Of a stretch of 64,000 bases of DNA, positions 11,181 to 20,434 are shown one piece after another. The stretch lies in contig NC_134029.1 in NCBI RefSeq assembly GCF_964204645.1, forward strand, positions 12,950,850 to 13,014,849, in the 5' to 3' direction. Made by a program: the position numbers and the translations under genes. How positions within the stretch are numbered: the stretch's first letter is position 1; each line of letters starts with the position of its first letter. This DNA comes from Tubulanus polymorphus. Lineage: Eukaryota > Nemertea > Palaeonemertea > Tubulaniformes > Tubulanidae. A model generated the notes under the pieces. That model was given only the letters and a program-made list of their open reading frames with translations. It did not search any database and was not told the DNA's origin.

Positions 11181-11944
11181 GTGAATTAGCAGCACAAGGG
11201 GTGAAATGGAAATTTATTGTCAAACGGGCCCCATGGCATGGCGGATTTTGGGAGAGGTTGATGAAGTTGTCAAAAGATTGTATTAAAAGGGTCTTAGGCA
11301 GATCTACTTGTACTTACGATGAATTATGTACTTTATTATACGAGGTTGAGGCTTGCCTCAACGACCGTCCATTAACGTATGTTTCTAGCGATGTATCCGA
11401 TGGAGAAGCGTTAACTCCTTCTCATTTGCTAATGGGGAGGAAGCTGTGTGTTTTACCGCAAATAGATTTCGATCTTGATGAATATCTTCCGAATGTTACC
11501 GATCTTATTGAGCGAAAACGCTATTTGGAATCAGTTCTCCGTTCTTTTTGGATTCGCTGGAGACACGAGTATCTCACAGCGTTAAGAGAAGTTCATAAGG
11601 ATAGCGGAAATGTCGATTATATAGTGCATGGTTCTGTTGTGCAAATTCATGAAGATTGCACTCCGCGCTTTAAGAGGAATCTAGGTGTTATTACGGCTGT
11701 TCACCCAGGAGGGCGTTCGGCCACCGTGAAAACTGCGAATGGCGTCACATCACGCCCAGTGTCGAAATTATACCCACTAGAGGTGTATGCGTCAAATGTT
11801 GCGGATTGTGGCGAAATTAATCCGGTTACGGGAAACGTTCTGCCGAAGGAACGACCTCCAAAGCGCGCTGCTTCGGAGATGGCTAGATGCAGAATTTCCG
11901 CACTATTCGGTGGCCCGGTGGAAGATCATAGTGATAGTGAATAA
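10871..11944 (+). pseudogene. BEL/Pao integrase, frameshifted
   Basis: Integrase core of a BEL/Pao Pol protein. The first catalytic Asp is in CGVDFFGPLYASS (about 10918-10950). After a frameshift near 11035 come AFRRFISRRSIPKMLLSDNA with the second Asp (near 11115) and RAPWHGGFWERLM with the catalytic Glu (near 11250). LNDRPLTYVSSDVSDGEALT and LTPSHLLMGRK follow, as in the family. The C-terminal part (11500-11944) includes the basic IRWRHEYL block. The second reading frame stays open from 11054 to 11944. The protein is not functional as it stands, because the two catalytic halves are in different frames. Confidence 0.88.
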
Positions 11945-12035
11945 TATATTTCTTTATAGTACTTACCAGTTAAATCCTAATGATACTACTACTTATTTTG
12001 TATACATGTAATATATATTGTTATTTTGAGGCGGA

Positions 12036-12248
12036 TGTCATGAATTATATTTATCTACTTATTCATGTCAGTTGTTATGGATATAAAGGGTTGTTGCTAC
12101 TATTATATTTGAAGTCAAGCCTTTGCTTACTGTGTTCACTCATGTGACATATTCTGTTTAAAACTTGCCCAGAATGCAAATAAAGATCACTTCTGTAATA
12201 GCATACGACGTGTCAGTCCTCTCTATGTCTCGGCCGTATGAAGTCAAG
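12036..12248 (+). repeat. Probable BEL/Pao 3' LTR
   Basis: The segment starts TGTCATGAATTA immediately after GAGGCGGA, which resembles the polypurine tract of BEL elements. It contains AATAAA near 12178 and ends near TATGAAGTCA, where Harbinger homology resumes. No 5' LTR exists in the window for comparison, so the boundaries are provisional. Confidence 0.5.
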
Positions 12249-12774
12249 ACACGATCATCAAATGCTGTTCACGTTTGTGTGTGTGGGCTGGCCAGGATCC
12301 ACACATGATTCGAGGGTGTTCAAAAATTCAAAACTAGGAACTGCTTGTGAGGACTTAGAAAAAAGAAGTGGTTTGTTCCCTAATAATAGCCATATTCTCA
12401 GTGACTCAGCATATGAGTTGAATGATTACCTCTTGACTCCATTTAAAGATAATGGGGCGCTCTCTCAAATCGAGAAAGACTATAATTTCTACCATAGTTC
12501 GACAAGAATAAAAATCGAGAACACTTTCGGTTGTCTTAAAGGTCGCTTTAAATATATTGACATGCATGATCCACAGAGACTTGTTGACTTGATATTAAGT
12601 TGTTTTGTGTTACACAACATCTGTTTGCATAATCATAATGCTGTAGAAGATCAATTCAATGAAGACGTCGAGATGGAGGAACAGGCACATAATGAAATTG
12701 AAAATAAAGATGAAAATGTTTCAGCTGTTGCCAAGCGCAGAGCCATTTCTGTCATGTTGTCATTGTACAATTGA
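12249..12774 (+). pseudogene. PIF/Harbinger transposase, C-terminal half
   Basis: Continues the gene interrupted at 10556. WPGSTHDSRVFKNSKL carries the second catalytic Asp, and IENTFGCLKGRFKYI carries the final acidic residue of the DDE_Tnp_4 type nuclease fold. LSDSAYELNDYLLTPF and VLHNICLHNHN are further family motifs. The frame stays open from the junction to the stop at 12772-12774. Together with the N-terminal half it makes a nearly full-length transposase with one frameshift and a first-site Asp to Glu change. Confidence 0.88.
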
Positions 12775-13393
12775 TTTTTGGAGTATGGTTAAATATCGGT
12801 GAGTTGTGTTCTACTGTCAAGCTTTGTCTATGCCCCTTAATCCAAGTGCCCTCGATTGGCATGATTTGGTGAGTAAGTGCCGGCCCTGAAAACTACAAGT
12901 TTGATGTAAAGTGCCCTTTTTTGCCATGATATGACATAGAAAGTGCCCTCCCCCATTATAGTGATTTCCCTTATACAATCGGAACCCCCTCGACAGGGCC
13001 CTGGATTCGCCCATGAAATCTAACTTGGTATTTATTTCATGTATTTTCTGTTTCAGCTGTTCATTGGACAGTAACAAACAGCTCGCAGTAGATTGAATTA
13101 TACCGATTGATTTACAACCAACACTCAGTACCTTGCCAGGAATCATCGTTGTCCGCAATACTGTAAATCGCGTTCTTCAATATATCCGAGGGAACTTTTC
13201 AGGATAATTTCATAAATGTAGTTACATTTAAAATTTAACCAAAATGTGATCTGAAATTTTAATAAGTGTGATTGTGCAATTCATGTGTGATCTGTTGTTA
13301 TACTCAATATAGAGGAAAAAAATATACGTACAATTGACCAGATACATAAAATTGTTTTCGACCTCTCTTCTCTACTTCAATATTAGTTGGCTA
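12775..13393. other. Unassigned non-coding stretch
   Basis: Follows the Harbinger stop and may contain its 3' end. AAGTGCCC occurs three times in 12848-12950. The minus-strand frame at 12817-13158 has no recognisable domain and is not called as a gene. Confidence 0.4.
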
Positions 13394-13556
13394 CAGTAAC
13401 CTCATTACAGCAAACATCAAGGGACCAGAAAATCTGTTCGTTATAACCGATAGTTCGCTACATCCAGTATGAAATCAAATTGTTTTACATGGGACAAAAT
13501 TCTGTTTGTTATATATGATGAATCGTATCCGAGTTTGTTATAATGAGATTCCACTG
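13394..13556. mobile_element. Pogo/Tigger-type MITE, TA target duplication
   Basis: It starts CAGTAACCTCATTACAGC and ends ATAATGAGATTCCACTG. TA flanks both sides (13392-13393 and 13557-13558). The internal repeats of GTTCGTTATA and TTACATGGGAC match the general look of pogo/Tigger-derived MITEs common in animals. It is non-coding. Confidence 0.8.
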
Positions 13557-13735
13557 TATTTTGCTTGGTGTTCTGGCTGTATTTTTGTCACACAAGTGGT
13601 CGACATGACGGCATGCTTAAAACAAAGACAGTGAACCTCGCCTTACTCAGACATGGCAAACTCATGATTAATGCGGACAATGAAGAACTGTAATCATTTT
13701 CTATATTCTAATTCTTAATTCAGACCAAATTGGCT

Positions 13736-13920
13736 GGCGGTTCCTGAACTTCGCTGAAAAAGCTGAAACACTGAAAAGCTGAAACGCTGAAATAAAAACG
13801 CTGAAATTTCAGGGAATTTCCGAAAAACGCCGAAATTTCAGGGAATTCCCGAAAAACGCTGAAATCGTGCATCTGATATTTTCAGTGATTCAGCTTTTTC
13901 AGCGAAGTTCAGGAACCGCT
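13736..13920. repeat. 185-bp inverted-repeat element rich in GCTGAAA motifs
   Basis: The terminal repeats are GCGGTTCCTGAACTTCGCTG at the left and its reverse complement CAGCGAAGTTCAGGAACCGC at the right, extending to about 40 bp. The interior repeats GAAACGCTGAAATTTCAGGG-like units. No clear target duplication was found. The right end abuts the Helitron-like coding sequence. Confidence 0.85.
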
Positions 13921-15130
13921 AGTAAAGGTACTTATCTTACATTTGATGATTTACCTAAATATATGAAATGCTTCAACAAGAACTTTAATTTAAATGAACT
14001 TAATAATAATTCATATAATGGCTTGATATATTCTGATATGGCTGAAGAACCTTATGTTTCATTAGATTCTCTTCTTCATGAAGTATCTCAACCATTTTTT
14101 GCTCTAATGAATGTATCTAGTCAAACTGGCATTTCTACAGCTAATTGTATTGCAATTATAGGCCTTAAAAGCCAATATCCTCATAGTACAAATTCTGATG
14201 GATTTGTTTGTGATTCAGGTGTTTCAGTTTTGCTAGAATTCTGTTCTCCTGAAGATACGTACTTTATGTTCACAATTGCAACTATCACTATTTGATATGA
14301 TGACTTTTAAGATCAAAACATTAACTTCGAAACGAATTACTCAATTAAGTAGGGATTGTAAATTATCTGAAAAATTTGTTGATTTGATGTCTGAAGATGA
14401 TAATAACGATGATTTAGCTTTTTCGAAAACATCTGAATCTTTATTACCTCACCCTGACATGGTAGATAAATATCTTTTGGATCAAGATATTAAGTGTGTT
14501 AGACAAAGGAGACAAAAACTTGCATGGGTCCATAAAATGCGAACTGATGAAAACGCGAAGCAGAGCGCATAAAAGAAAAAGAACACAAGAACCTCATGCG
14601 AGCTAACCCTGAAAAACGTCAAGCTGAACGTAAACGAGAATTGATCGGGAAACAATCACAAAGAGCCATCCCTGAAAGGTACAAAGCTGAGCGTATTCTA
14701 GTGAATAAATATAGACAGGAGCAAAGAGCCATCCCTGAAAAACGTCAAGTTGAACGTAAACGAGAATTGATCGGGAAACAATCACAAAGAGCCAGTCCTG
14801 AAAAACGTCAAGTTGAACGTAAACGAGAATTGATCGGGAAACAATCACAAAGAGCCATCCCTGAAAAACGTCAAGTTGAATGTAAACGAGAATTGATCGG
14901 GAAACAATCACAAAGAGCCATTCCTAAAAAACGTCAAGTTGAACGAGAAAAAGCAAGCTGAAACATTGTATGATCGCAATCGTAAGAAGGTTTTGCGAAA
15001 ACAGCCATTAATGCTTGAGATGGAAAGAGTTCAGAAGCAAGCTCAAAGATCATACAGACATATGGGTCATTCTCCGCTAAATGTGAAAACACGTGTCCCT
15101 GGACATTTAACGTTAGAATTAAAATTGTGA
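13921..15130 (+). pseudogene. Helitron-type N-terminal region with 21-residue repeats, broken
   Basis: Three reading frames follow one another with shifts near 14270, 14570 and 14945. The first contains IGLKSQYPHSTNSDGFVCDS followed by GVSVLLEFCS. This resembles the DSHSR...G.AVLLEF segment of protease-like domains often found upstream of animal Helitron Rep proteins. The second is acidic then basic, ending RRQKLAWVHKM. The third is a tandem of 63-bp units (14596-14950, about five copies) encoding KRQVERKRELIGKQSQRAIPE, like the basic NPE-type repeats seen in Helitron polyproteins. The last part (14939-15130) ends SPLNVKTRVPGHLTLELKL. Assignment to the same Helitron as the Rep-helicase 5 kb downstream is inferred, because a transposon lies between. 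Confidence 0.5.
14596..14950 (+). repeat. 63-bp in-frame tandem repeat, about 5 units
   Basis: Each unit reads about CGTCAAGTTGAACGTAAACG plus 43 bp and encodes 21 residues rich in Arg, Lys, Glu and Gln. The second unit is shorter and more diverged. Unit length is a multiple of three, as expected for a protein-coding repeat. Confidence 0.92.
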
Positions 15131-15449
15131 ATGGATTTTTAATTTTTTTTTTTCAGCTGTGAATGATCATTTAGATATATGCTTTTAATTTATGTACTTT
15201 TTATGACATTCATTTATAAATAAAAATTTATTTCTCAATTTAAAAAAACCATGGGCATCCATTTTAGCGTGTCCCCAACGAACCCGATCCAGTTTATTAA
15301 CTTTATTTAAAAAACACCAACATATTTGAAGTTCATATTTTATGGTTACATCCTAAGATAAATGATTTAGAAAAACAATGATAAAAGTCATTACCCATTA
15401 CCAAAGGATTTGAGCCGTTTTTTAGAAAAAAAAATCCTTAAAAAAACCT
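15131..15449. other. Non-coding AT-rich stretch
   Basis: No gene is seen. AATAAA-like sequence near 15220 may be the end of a transcript of the preceding coding region. The left end of the boxed transposon should lie here or just right of it, but no terminal repeat could be fixed. Confidence 0.35.
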
Positions 15450-15463
15450 GTCCCTCATTTTCG

Positions 15464-15894
15464 TTCATCTCCGTCACGCTGGATCTTAGGCGACCCTAAG
15501 CAAGCAAGAAAAACAAAAAAATCGACAAGGTCATGTGGAACGTACCATACGGCGCCATTTTCAAAAATACTGACCACGGTTAGACGTTGAAGGTAAGAAT
15601 AACAGCAATATATCATGATATTTCATTGGAGACGGGCGCGTATGTTAATTCATCATCATCTCCGAACGTAGTAATATGAAGAGACGTGATCGACAGTAGA
15701 AAAAGTCACCGGCACACGATGAATAGCAAAGAAACGCGGTCACATTGTTCTAATTGTTCACCCGTGACGACGATCAATAATTGTGTCAATATTGAATAAA
15801 CGTTATCCCTTTCATTTCCGTCACGTTCATCTCCGTCACATTTCAGTAGTCTAGTATTTGTGACGGAGATGAAAGGTTTTGTGACGGAAATGAA
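15464..15894. promoter_or_regulatory. Left cluster of TTCATCTCCGTCACG boxes
   Basis: Five 15-bp boxes: 15464-15478, 15811-15825 and 15826-15840 on the plus strand, and 15860-15874 and 15880-15894 on the minus strand. The inner four form an inverted pair of pairs. They are probable transposase-binding sites, by analogy with subterminal repeats of other DNA transposons. No binding data exist. Confidence 0.6.
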
Positions 15895-16011
15895 AAAAAA
15901 ACGAAACGGCTTGGTTTCATGGATGATTTAATTTATTTTGATAAGAGATAACATGTAAAAATAATGTCAAACTATTACTGATATAGATCAACTGTTTATC
16001 TTCTCAGAAAC

Positions 16012-17956
16012 ATGGTTCTTACCAATGCTGAAAGGGCAAAACGCTACAGAGAAAAGAAAAAGAACAGCGATCCTGCATACCTCGAAAAGTAATCAAAGAG
16101 AAAACGTGAGGCGTATGTGCCTATCGCCGAACGTTCAAAACGAGAAATCCGTCGCACGCGCCGGCACTGGCGGAAATTAAAGAATAATGAAAAAATAAGA
16201 CGTGAAAGTCAGCCCCTCACACCCCCAACAACACCGAATGAGCCTGTACAAGCCGTGCGCGGGAGGAGAAAAATTAGGAGAGATAGGGCAAAGGCCTATA
16301 GAACGATTGCCGATTTAGATGCAAAATTAACTGCAGCCAAAAAGCAGAAAGACCGGTATAAAAAGCGATGGTCAAGACTACGCGTTAAATCTAACGAAGC
16401 GAAAGATCAAACTGGTACCCCACGTGGAAAATCTAGACAGCTTTTAAAAAGATCCGAAAGGGTGATAAAACATGTCAACGGCAACTACTCTTCCAGACTT
16501 CGATAGTTCATGAAATTCGGGAAAAATATAAGAGTAGCCGAAAACAAAGTGACAGAGCCATGTTTAAAAGAATAACGAGCGATGGTTTGATAAAGAAATA
16601 TAAACTGAAAAAACTGTTGAAAGAATCCACCGCAATTAACCAATCCAGAAAGTGTAAAAGTGTCAGGCAAAGTCGGGCCAATGGAAACATGTGGTCCCGT
16701 ATTAGAAATTTCTATGAACGAGATGATGTGAGTAGGATGATGTCGGGTAAGAAAGACTACATCACCAGAAGAAAGATCCGAAAGCAGAAACGAGTTCTGT
16801 CTGAACATATTTATATACTACATAAAAAATTTCTGTATGAAAATCCTGGCCAAACTCTTAGTTACTCGGCATTTTGCAAGATTCGCCCGTTTTGGGTGGT
16901 CATTCCCACTCAACGGGAGAGGGAAACCTGTGCCTGGAAAAGACACTCAAATATCGATTTAATGGTCAAGAGCTTGGATGCAGAAGGAGCGTTGCCCTCA
17001 AACATGCCCACAAACCACGTTGACCAACTCGTTTGTGACAAGAATCAAAAGGAATGCATGTATGGCACTTGTCTAAAGTGCGTCGGCAAACGCTTGCCTA
17101 CATTAGACCATCGTAAATTCGATCTAATGAAGAAGGTTTCATATGAACAATGGGTAACGAAGACCAATGAAAATAATAAGAAAGTCACCACCAAAGCGAA
17201 CAAAGTGGAAGAGCTGTATGATTTTCATTCTAGGTATGAAACGGAGTTAAAGCCGCGATTTTCAACCCATCTGTTCAACATATCTCACCAATATCAATCG
17301 CTCAGAAAGTTAAAACAAATTATATCCGAAGAGGAAGCTGTCATATATGTAGACTTTTCTGAGAATTACGCTTGTAAATATGGTACCGAAATACAAATTG
17401 TACATTTTGGCGGCTCGCACAAGCAGGCCACCCTCCACACAGGGATAGTATACACTCGACTACGCACCCAGGCATTCTGTAGCGTATCCGAGTCTACGCG
17501 CCATGACCCGGCAGCCATATGGGCTCACTTAAAACCAGTATTGAAAGAATTGAAACAGACTGACCCACGAATCAAATCATTGCACTTTGTCACGGACGGA
17601 CCAACAACACAATATAGAAGTAAAAATAATTTCTACCTTGCTTCAGCCATTTCCCGTACCCATGGGTTTGAAAACGTTAGCTGGAATTTCCTGGAGGCCG
17701 GGCACGGGAAAGGAGCGGCAGATGGGGTCGGGGGTACATTAAAAAGAACAGCAGACGGTCTTATTGTACATGGAAAAGATATTCCAGATGCAAAGTCGTT
17801 GTACGAAACATTATCGTCTGGCCAGGGTGTAAAGATGTACTTCGTCAGTCAAGATGATATCAACAAAATTGATCCAATGATACCAGAAAACTTATCAACT
17901 ATTAAAGGCACGATGAAAATTCATCAGGTAATCAATGACACATTTCTTGTGTCCTA
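16012..17956 (+). pseudogene. Transposase-like protein, main exon (D-D-E-like core)
   Basis: The ATG at 16012 opens a basic N-terminus, NAERAKRYREKKKNSDPAYL. An in-frame TAA at 16090-16092 and a frameshift near 16455-16475 break it. The long frame then runs from about 16470 to 17957. A Cys cluster, CMYGTCLKCVGK, lies near 17060. The probable RNase H-fold acidic residues are in VIYVDFSENYACKY (near 17350), HFVTDGPTTQYRS (near 17595) and NFLEAGHGKGAADGVGG (near 17694). Proteins with these motifs recur in invertebrate genomes as multicopy genes. I cannot name the superfamily with confidence. The role as transposase is inferred from the acidic triad and the flanking boxes. Confidence 0.7.
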
Positions 17957-18125
17957 GCTGAAATGCATTCGAAATATGGTAATTAGGCTAAAAAATTGAT
18001 ACCTTGTTTCTCCGTTCTGCTTAGCTTAAAAATTGACCCGGCCGGCCGACCCGGAGTGGAGTGTAAATTCCAATTGTTTCTTTTTAGTTAGTATTTGGTG
18101 ACGAACCGGGTACACTATTTCATAG

Positions 18126-18226
18126 AGAAGTCAGCTGTTTCTGTCAGGGCAGTAATCCGGTGAAATGCTCATGTTCCGGGCTTCGCTTCTCATCCTTGTT
18201 TCCAGTGAAAAGTACACCATCGCAAG
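18126..18226 (+). CDS. Transposase-like protein, small Cys-rich exon
   Basis: Too short to stand out as a reading frame. It begins after a TTTCATAG acceptor and encodes EVSCFCQGSNPVKCSCSG, a Cys cluster. It ends at a good donor (CAAG|GTAGGC). The exon leaves one base that completes a Gly codon with the first two bases of the exon at 19246, so the splice phase is consistent. Joining to the upstream exon is less clear: CAG|GTAATC at 17928 is out of phase, while a weak GT at 17951 would be in phase. Confidence 0.6.
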
Positions 18227-19245
18227 GTAGGCTAGTTTTTTTAAAGCCATATTTGATCTAATTTATTTAAGAATGAACAATTCTTTCGAGCCAAGGGTTG
18301 AAATTATGATGCTGTGTGACGGAAAATAATGTTACACTCAACACTGATATTTAAAGGCAATAAACGTTATCGTCGCCAATACGGTCTCAAAGACAGAAAT
18401 TACCAGACTCTCAATCTTGCTTGCATTCGTTCAGCTCTCATTTTCTCTCAGTGTTCAATGCAACATCCAGTGGAGGCACAAAACACCAAACATTTATTTT
18501 TATCTATTCTGTACACAAAAAGTATTGGATTCAGTATTTTATGATACACAAACAATAATTACACTCCATCCCTAAGCCTATAAAACGTATGTGTGCATTT
18601 GGTTGATACCTTGTTTCTCATCAAATCGCGAAGCCGCCCGCGTCACCCCCGATAGCCAAAATAGAAAGAAAATAATAAAGTACGAAACCCGCATGAGATT
18701 GCCGGTCGTCTCTTTCTTTTTAAAATAAAACCTCACGCGCGCGTGATTACGCGTTGTACAGTCGTCTTTTTCATGCATGTCGTTTTTAGCGATAATTTGT
18801 ATAAGTAAATTGTGTCATAGTACTGTATTTATTGAACATTTTCATTTTTCTATGATGTACTGGAGCATGTCAAAATTTTTGAGTAGAAGAGATCTTCAGT
18901 AAGTTGTGTTCTTATGTCTTGTCCACTTGACCTTATATGGATCTTGTCGCTGAAAAGAAAAACTCCCATGGTGCTTGTCTCAGTATTAGTATTATACAAG
19001 GAATACTTTTTTTGTATTTGAAAAGAAAAAACACCGCCCACGTATCCTTGGAAAATATGGAAACACGAGTTTATTTCCACTTTTCTATTTTTAAAATACA
19101 ATGTACTCATAAACAAAAGATTTGTCCGCCCATGTCATGTTTAGAAATGACGTTTGGGTGATAAACAAGGTATCAACTTTGAAGGGCCATTTCTATCCTA
19201 GTAGAGAAAATCATGATAGGGTTAAATTTTTCGAATATCTTTCAG
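18227..19245 (+). other. Intron of the transposase gene, containing a MITE
   Basis: Donor GTAGGC at 18227 and acceptor ATCTTTCAG ending at 19245. The flanking phases match. Most of its length is the 576-bp element at 18602-19177. A partial copy of that element's end (TTGATACCTTGTTTCTC) lies upstream, near 17997. Confidence 0.65.
18602..19177. mobile_element. 576-bp MITE with TTTG target duplication
   Basis: Terminal repeats are GTTGATACCTTGTTTCTCA at the left and TGATAAACAAGGTATCAAC at the right, about 19 bp with one mismatch. The flanking direct repeats are TTTG at 18598-18601 and 19178-19181. No coding capacity. The 4-bp duplication alone does not fix the superfamily. Confidence 0.75.
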
Positions 19246-19652
19246 GATCGACAGGATCAGGCTTGCAAGCTACTGAAAATTGTGCTGTTGACAATGGATC
19301 TACTGTGGATGAAAGTGGGTCTTCCATCTCTGACGAGACCGATCCGTCTTCATGTATAATTCCGGTTTTGCATGCTGACGAGAACGTTATCGGGAAGTGG
19401 TGTGTGGTCCGATACGATGGAACCCTTTATCCTGGAATAATTCAAGATGTTGACGATGACTGCGTAGAAGTAAAGTCTATGTCAAAAATTAGTCCTAACC
19501 GATATTTTTGGCCTCTTGGGGACGATGTTATTTGGTATGATTACGATGATGTAATAAGCTTGATAAATGAACCTAAACATGTCACAAGTAGACACGTTGA
19601 GGTCGACAAAGAAATCTGGGTTAAGATTTGTGATAAAGCTGAATTAGTATAG
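19246..19652 (+). CDS. Transposase-like protein, C-terminal exon
   Basis: After an acidic, Ser-rich linker this exon encodes a compact domain: GKWCVVRYDGTLYPGIIQDV, then VEVKSMSKISPNRYFWPLGD and VIWYDYDDVISLI. It resembles a small beta-rich module of the Tudor/BAH kind and recurs at the C-terminus of related transposon proteins. It ends with a TAG stop at 19650-19652. The upstream ATG at 19122 lies in the intron and is probably not used. Confidence 0.65.
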
Positions 19653-19827
19653 AATATTGTGTCATAGAATTGTCTGAGAATTTGCATTTAATACGGTAGA
19701 TCGTGTTATTCTTTTATTGTCAGTTCCGTTAGAGAATGTTTAAAGTTTAGAATTTTTAATGTTAACAAAACCTTTAACGAATATATTTCTCGTTTTTAAC
19801 ACTTAATTTCGTCTGATTCTCACTTTT

Positions 19828-20251
19828 TTCATCTCCGTCACAGAGAGATCATGGAATGTTCATCTCCGTCACGTAAATTCATCTCCGTTACGATGAACAA
19901 AAATAGATTTTCTCAAGTAATGGAAATACTTATGTAAACAGAAATTGCATGACAAAATAGAATGAAATAAACGTATTTCAGTGACAATGGCATGATTTAA
20001 TTTTTTGTTAGCAGACATGTGAAAATAACTCTACAATATGCTTAAAACGGTTGCTTACTATAAATTACCATACTCCTTAACTTTGGCCCCAAAATACTCC
20101 ACTTATGAAAATCGATATAATATTTGGATTACATCTGAAATATTGTGTTCTTAAATTACTCTAATGAAGTAATCTTATTATATGGATAGTTCTCGAGGAA
20201 TGGATTATAGGCAATATTTATTCAATTATGGATAACCGTGACGGAGATGAA
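19828..20251. promoter_or_regulatory. Right cluster of TTCATCTCCGTCACG boxes
   Basis: Boxes at 19828-19842, 19859-19873 and 19878-19892 (one mismatch) lie on the plus strand and one at 20237-20251 on the minus strand. With the left cluster they bracket the transposase gene. Confidence 0.6.
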
Positions 20252-20434
20252 TAGGGTCGTGACGCCATCTGTTATAGTGACGTCATAGAGGTCAGTTAAA
20301 GGTCAGTCAGCACTGCTGAGCAATGTTAGTGGGAGAGTTTTATCTTAAATTACAAAAAAATAGTATTTGTTCATGAAACTCTGAAACAAAAATATTGTGA
20401 AGTACTAACTACAAGTTTTCACATTTAGCGGAGA

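Larger units (their letters stand above)
10557..12248 (+). mobile_element. BEL/Pao retrotransposon fragment (integrase plus 3' LTR) inserted in Harbinger
   Basis: A 5'-truncated BEL/Pao element carrying only the integrase end of Pol and what appears to be its 3' LTR. It splits the Harbinger gene between its first and second catalytic blocks. The left junction is near 10550-10560 and the right junction near 12248; neither is exact, because the lost 5' end removes the expected pair of target duplications. Confidence 0.82.
15450..20260 (+). mobile_element. DNA transposon of unknown superfamily with TTCATCTCCGTCACG boxes and a spliced transposase
   Basis: A single D-D-E-like protein gene (16012-19652) is flanked by copies of TTCATCTCCGTCACG. 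On the left they lie at 15464, 15811, 15826 and, inverted, 15860 and 15880. On the right they lie at 19828, 19859, 19878 and, inverted, 20237. The outermost boxes point in opposite directions, as expected for subterminal transposase-binding sites. The block sits between two Helitron-like coding regions, which suggests insertion into a Helitron. True ends and target duplication were not resolved. Confidence 0.6.

Noticed and set aside
12817-13158. 113-residue minus-strand protein
   Set aside because: Composition looks random and no family motif is present.
14603-14911. Minus-strand 102-residue protein
   Set aside because: It is the reverse-strand shadow of the 63-bp coding repeat.
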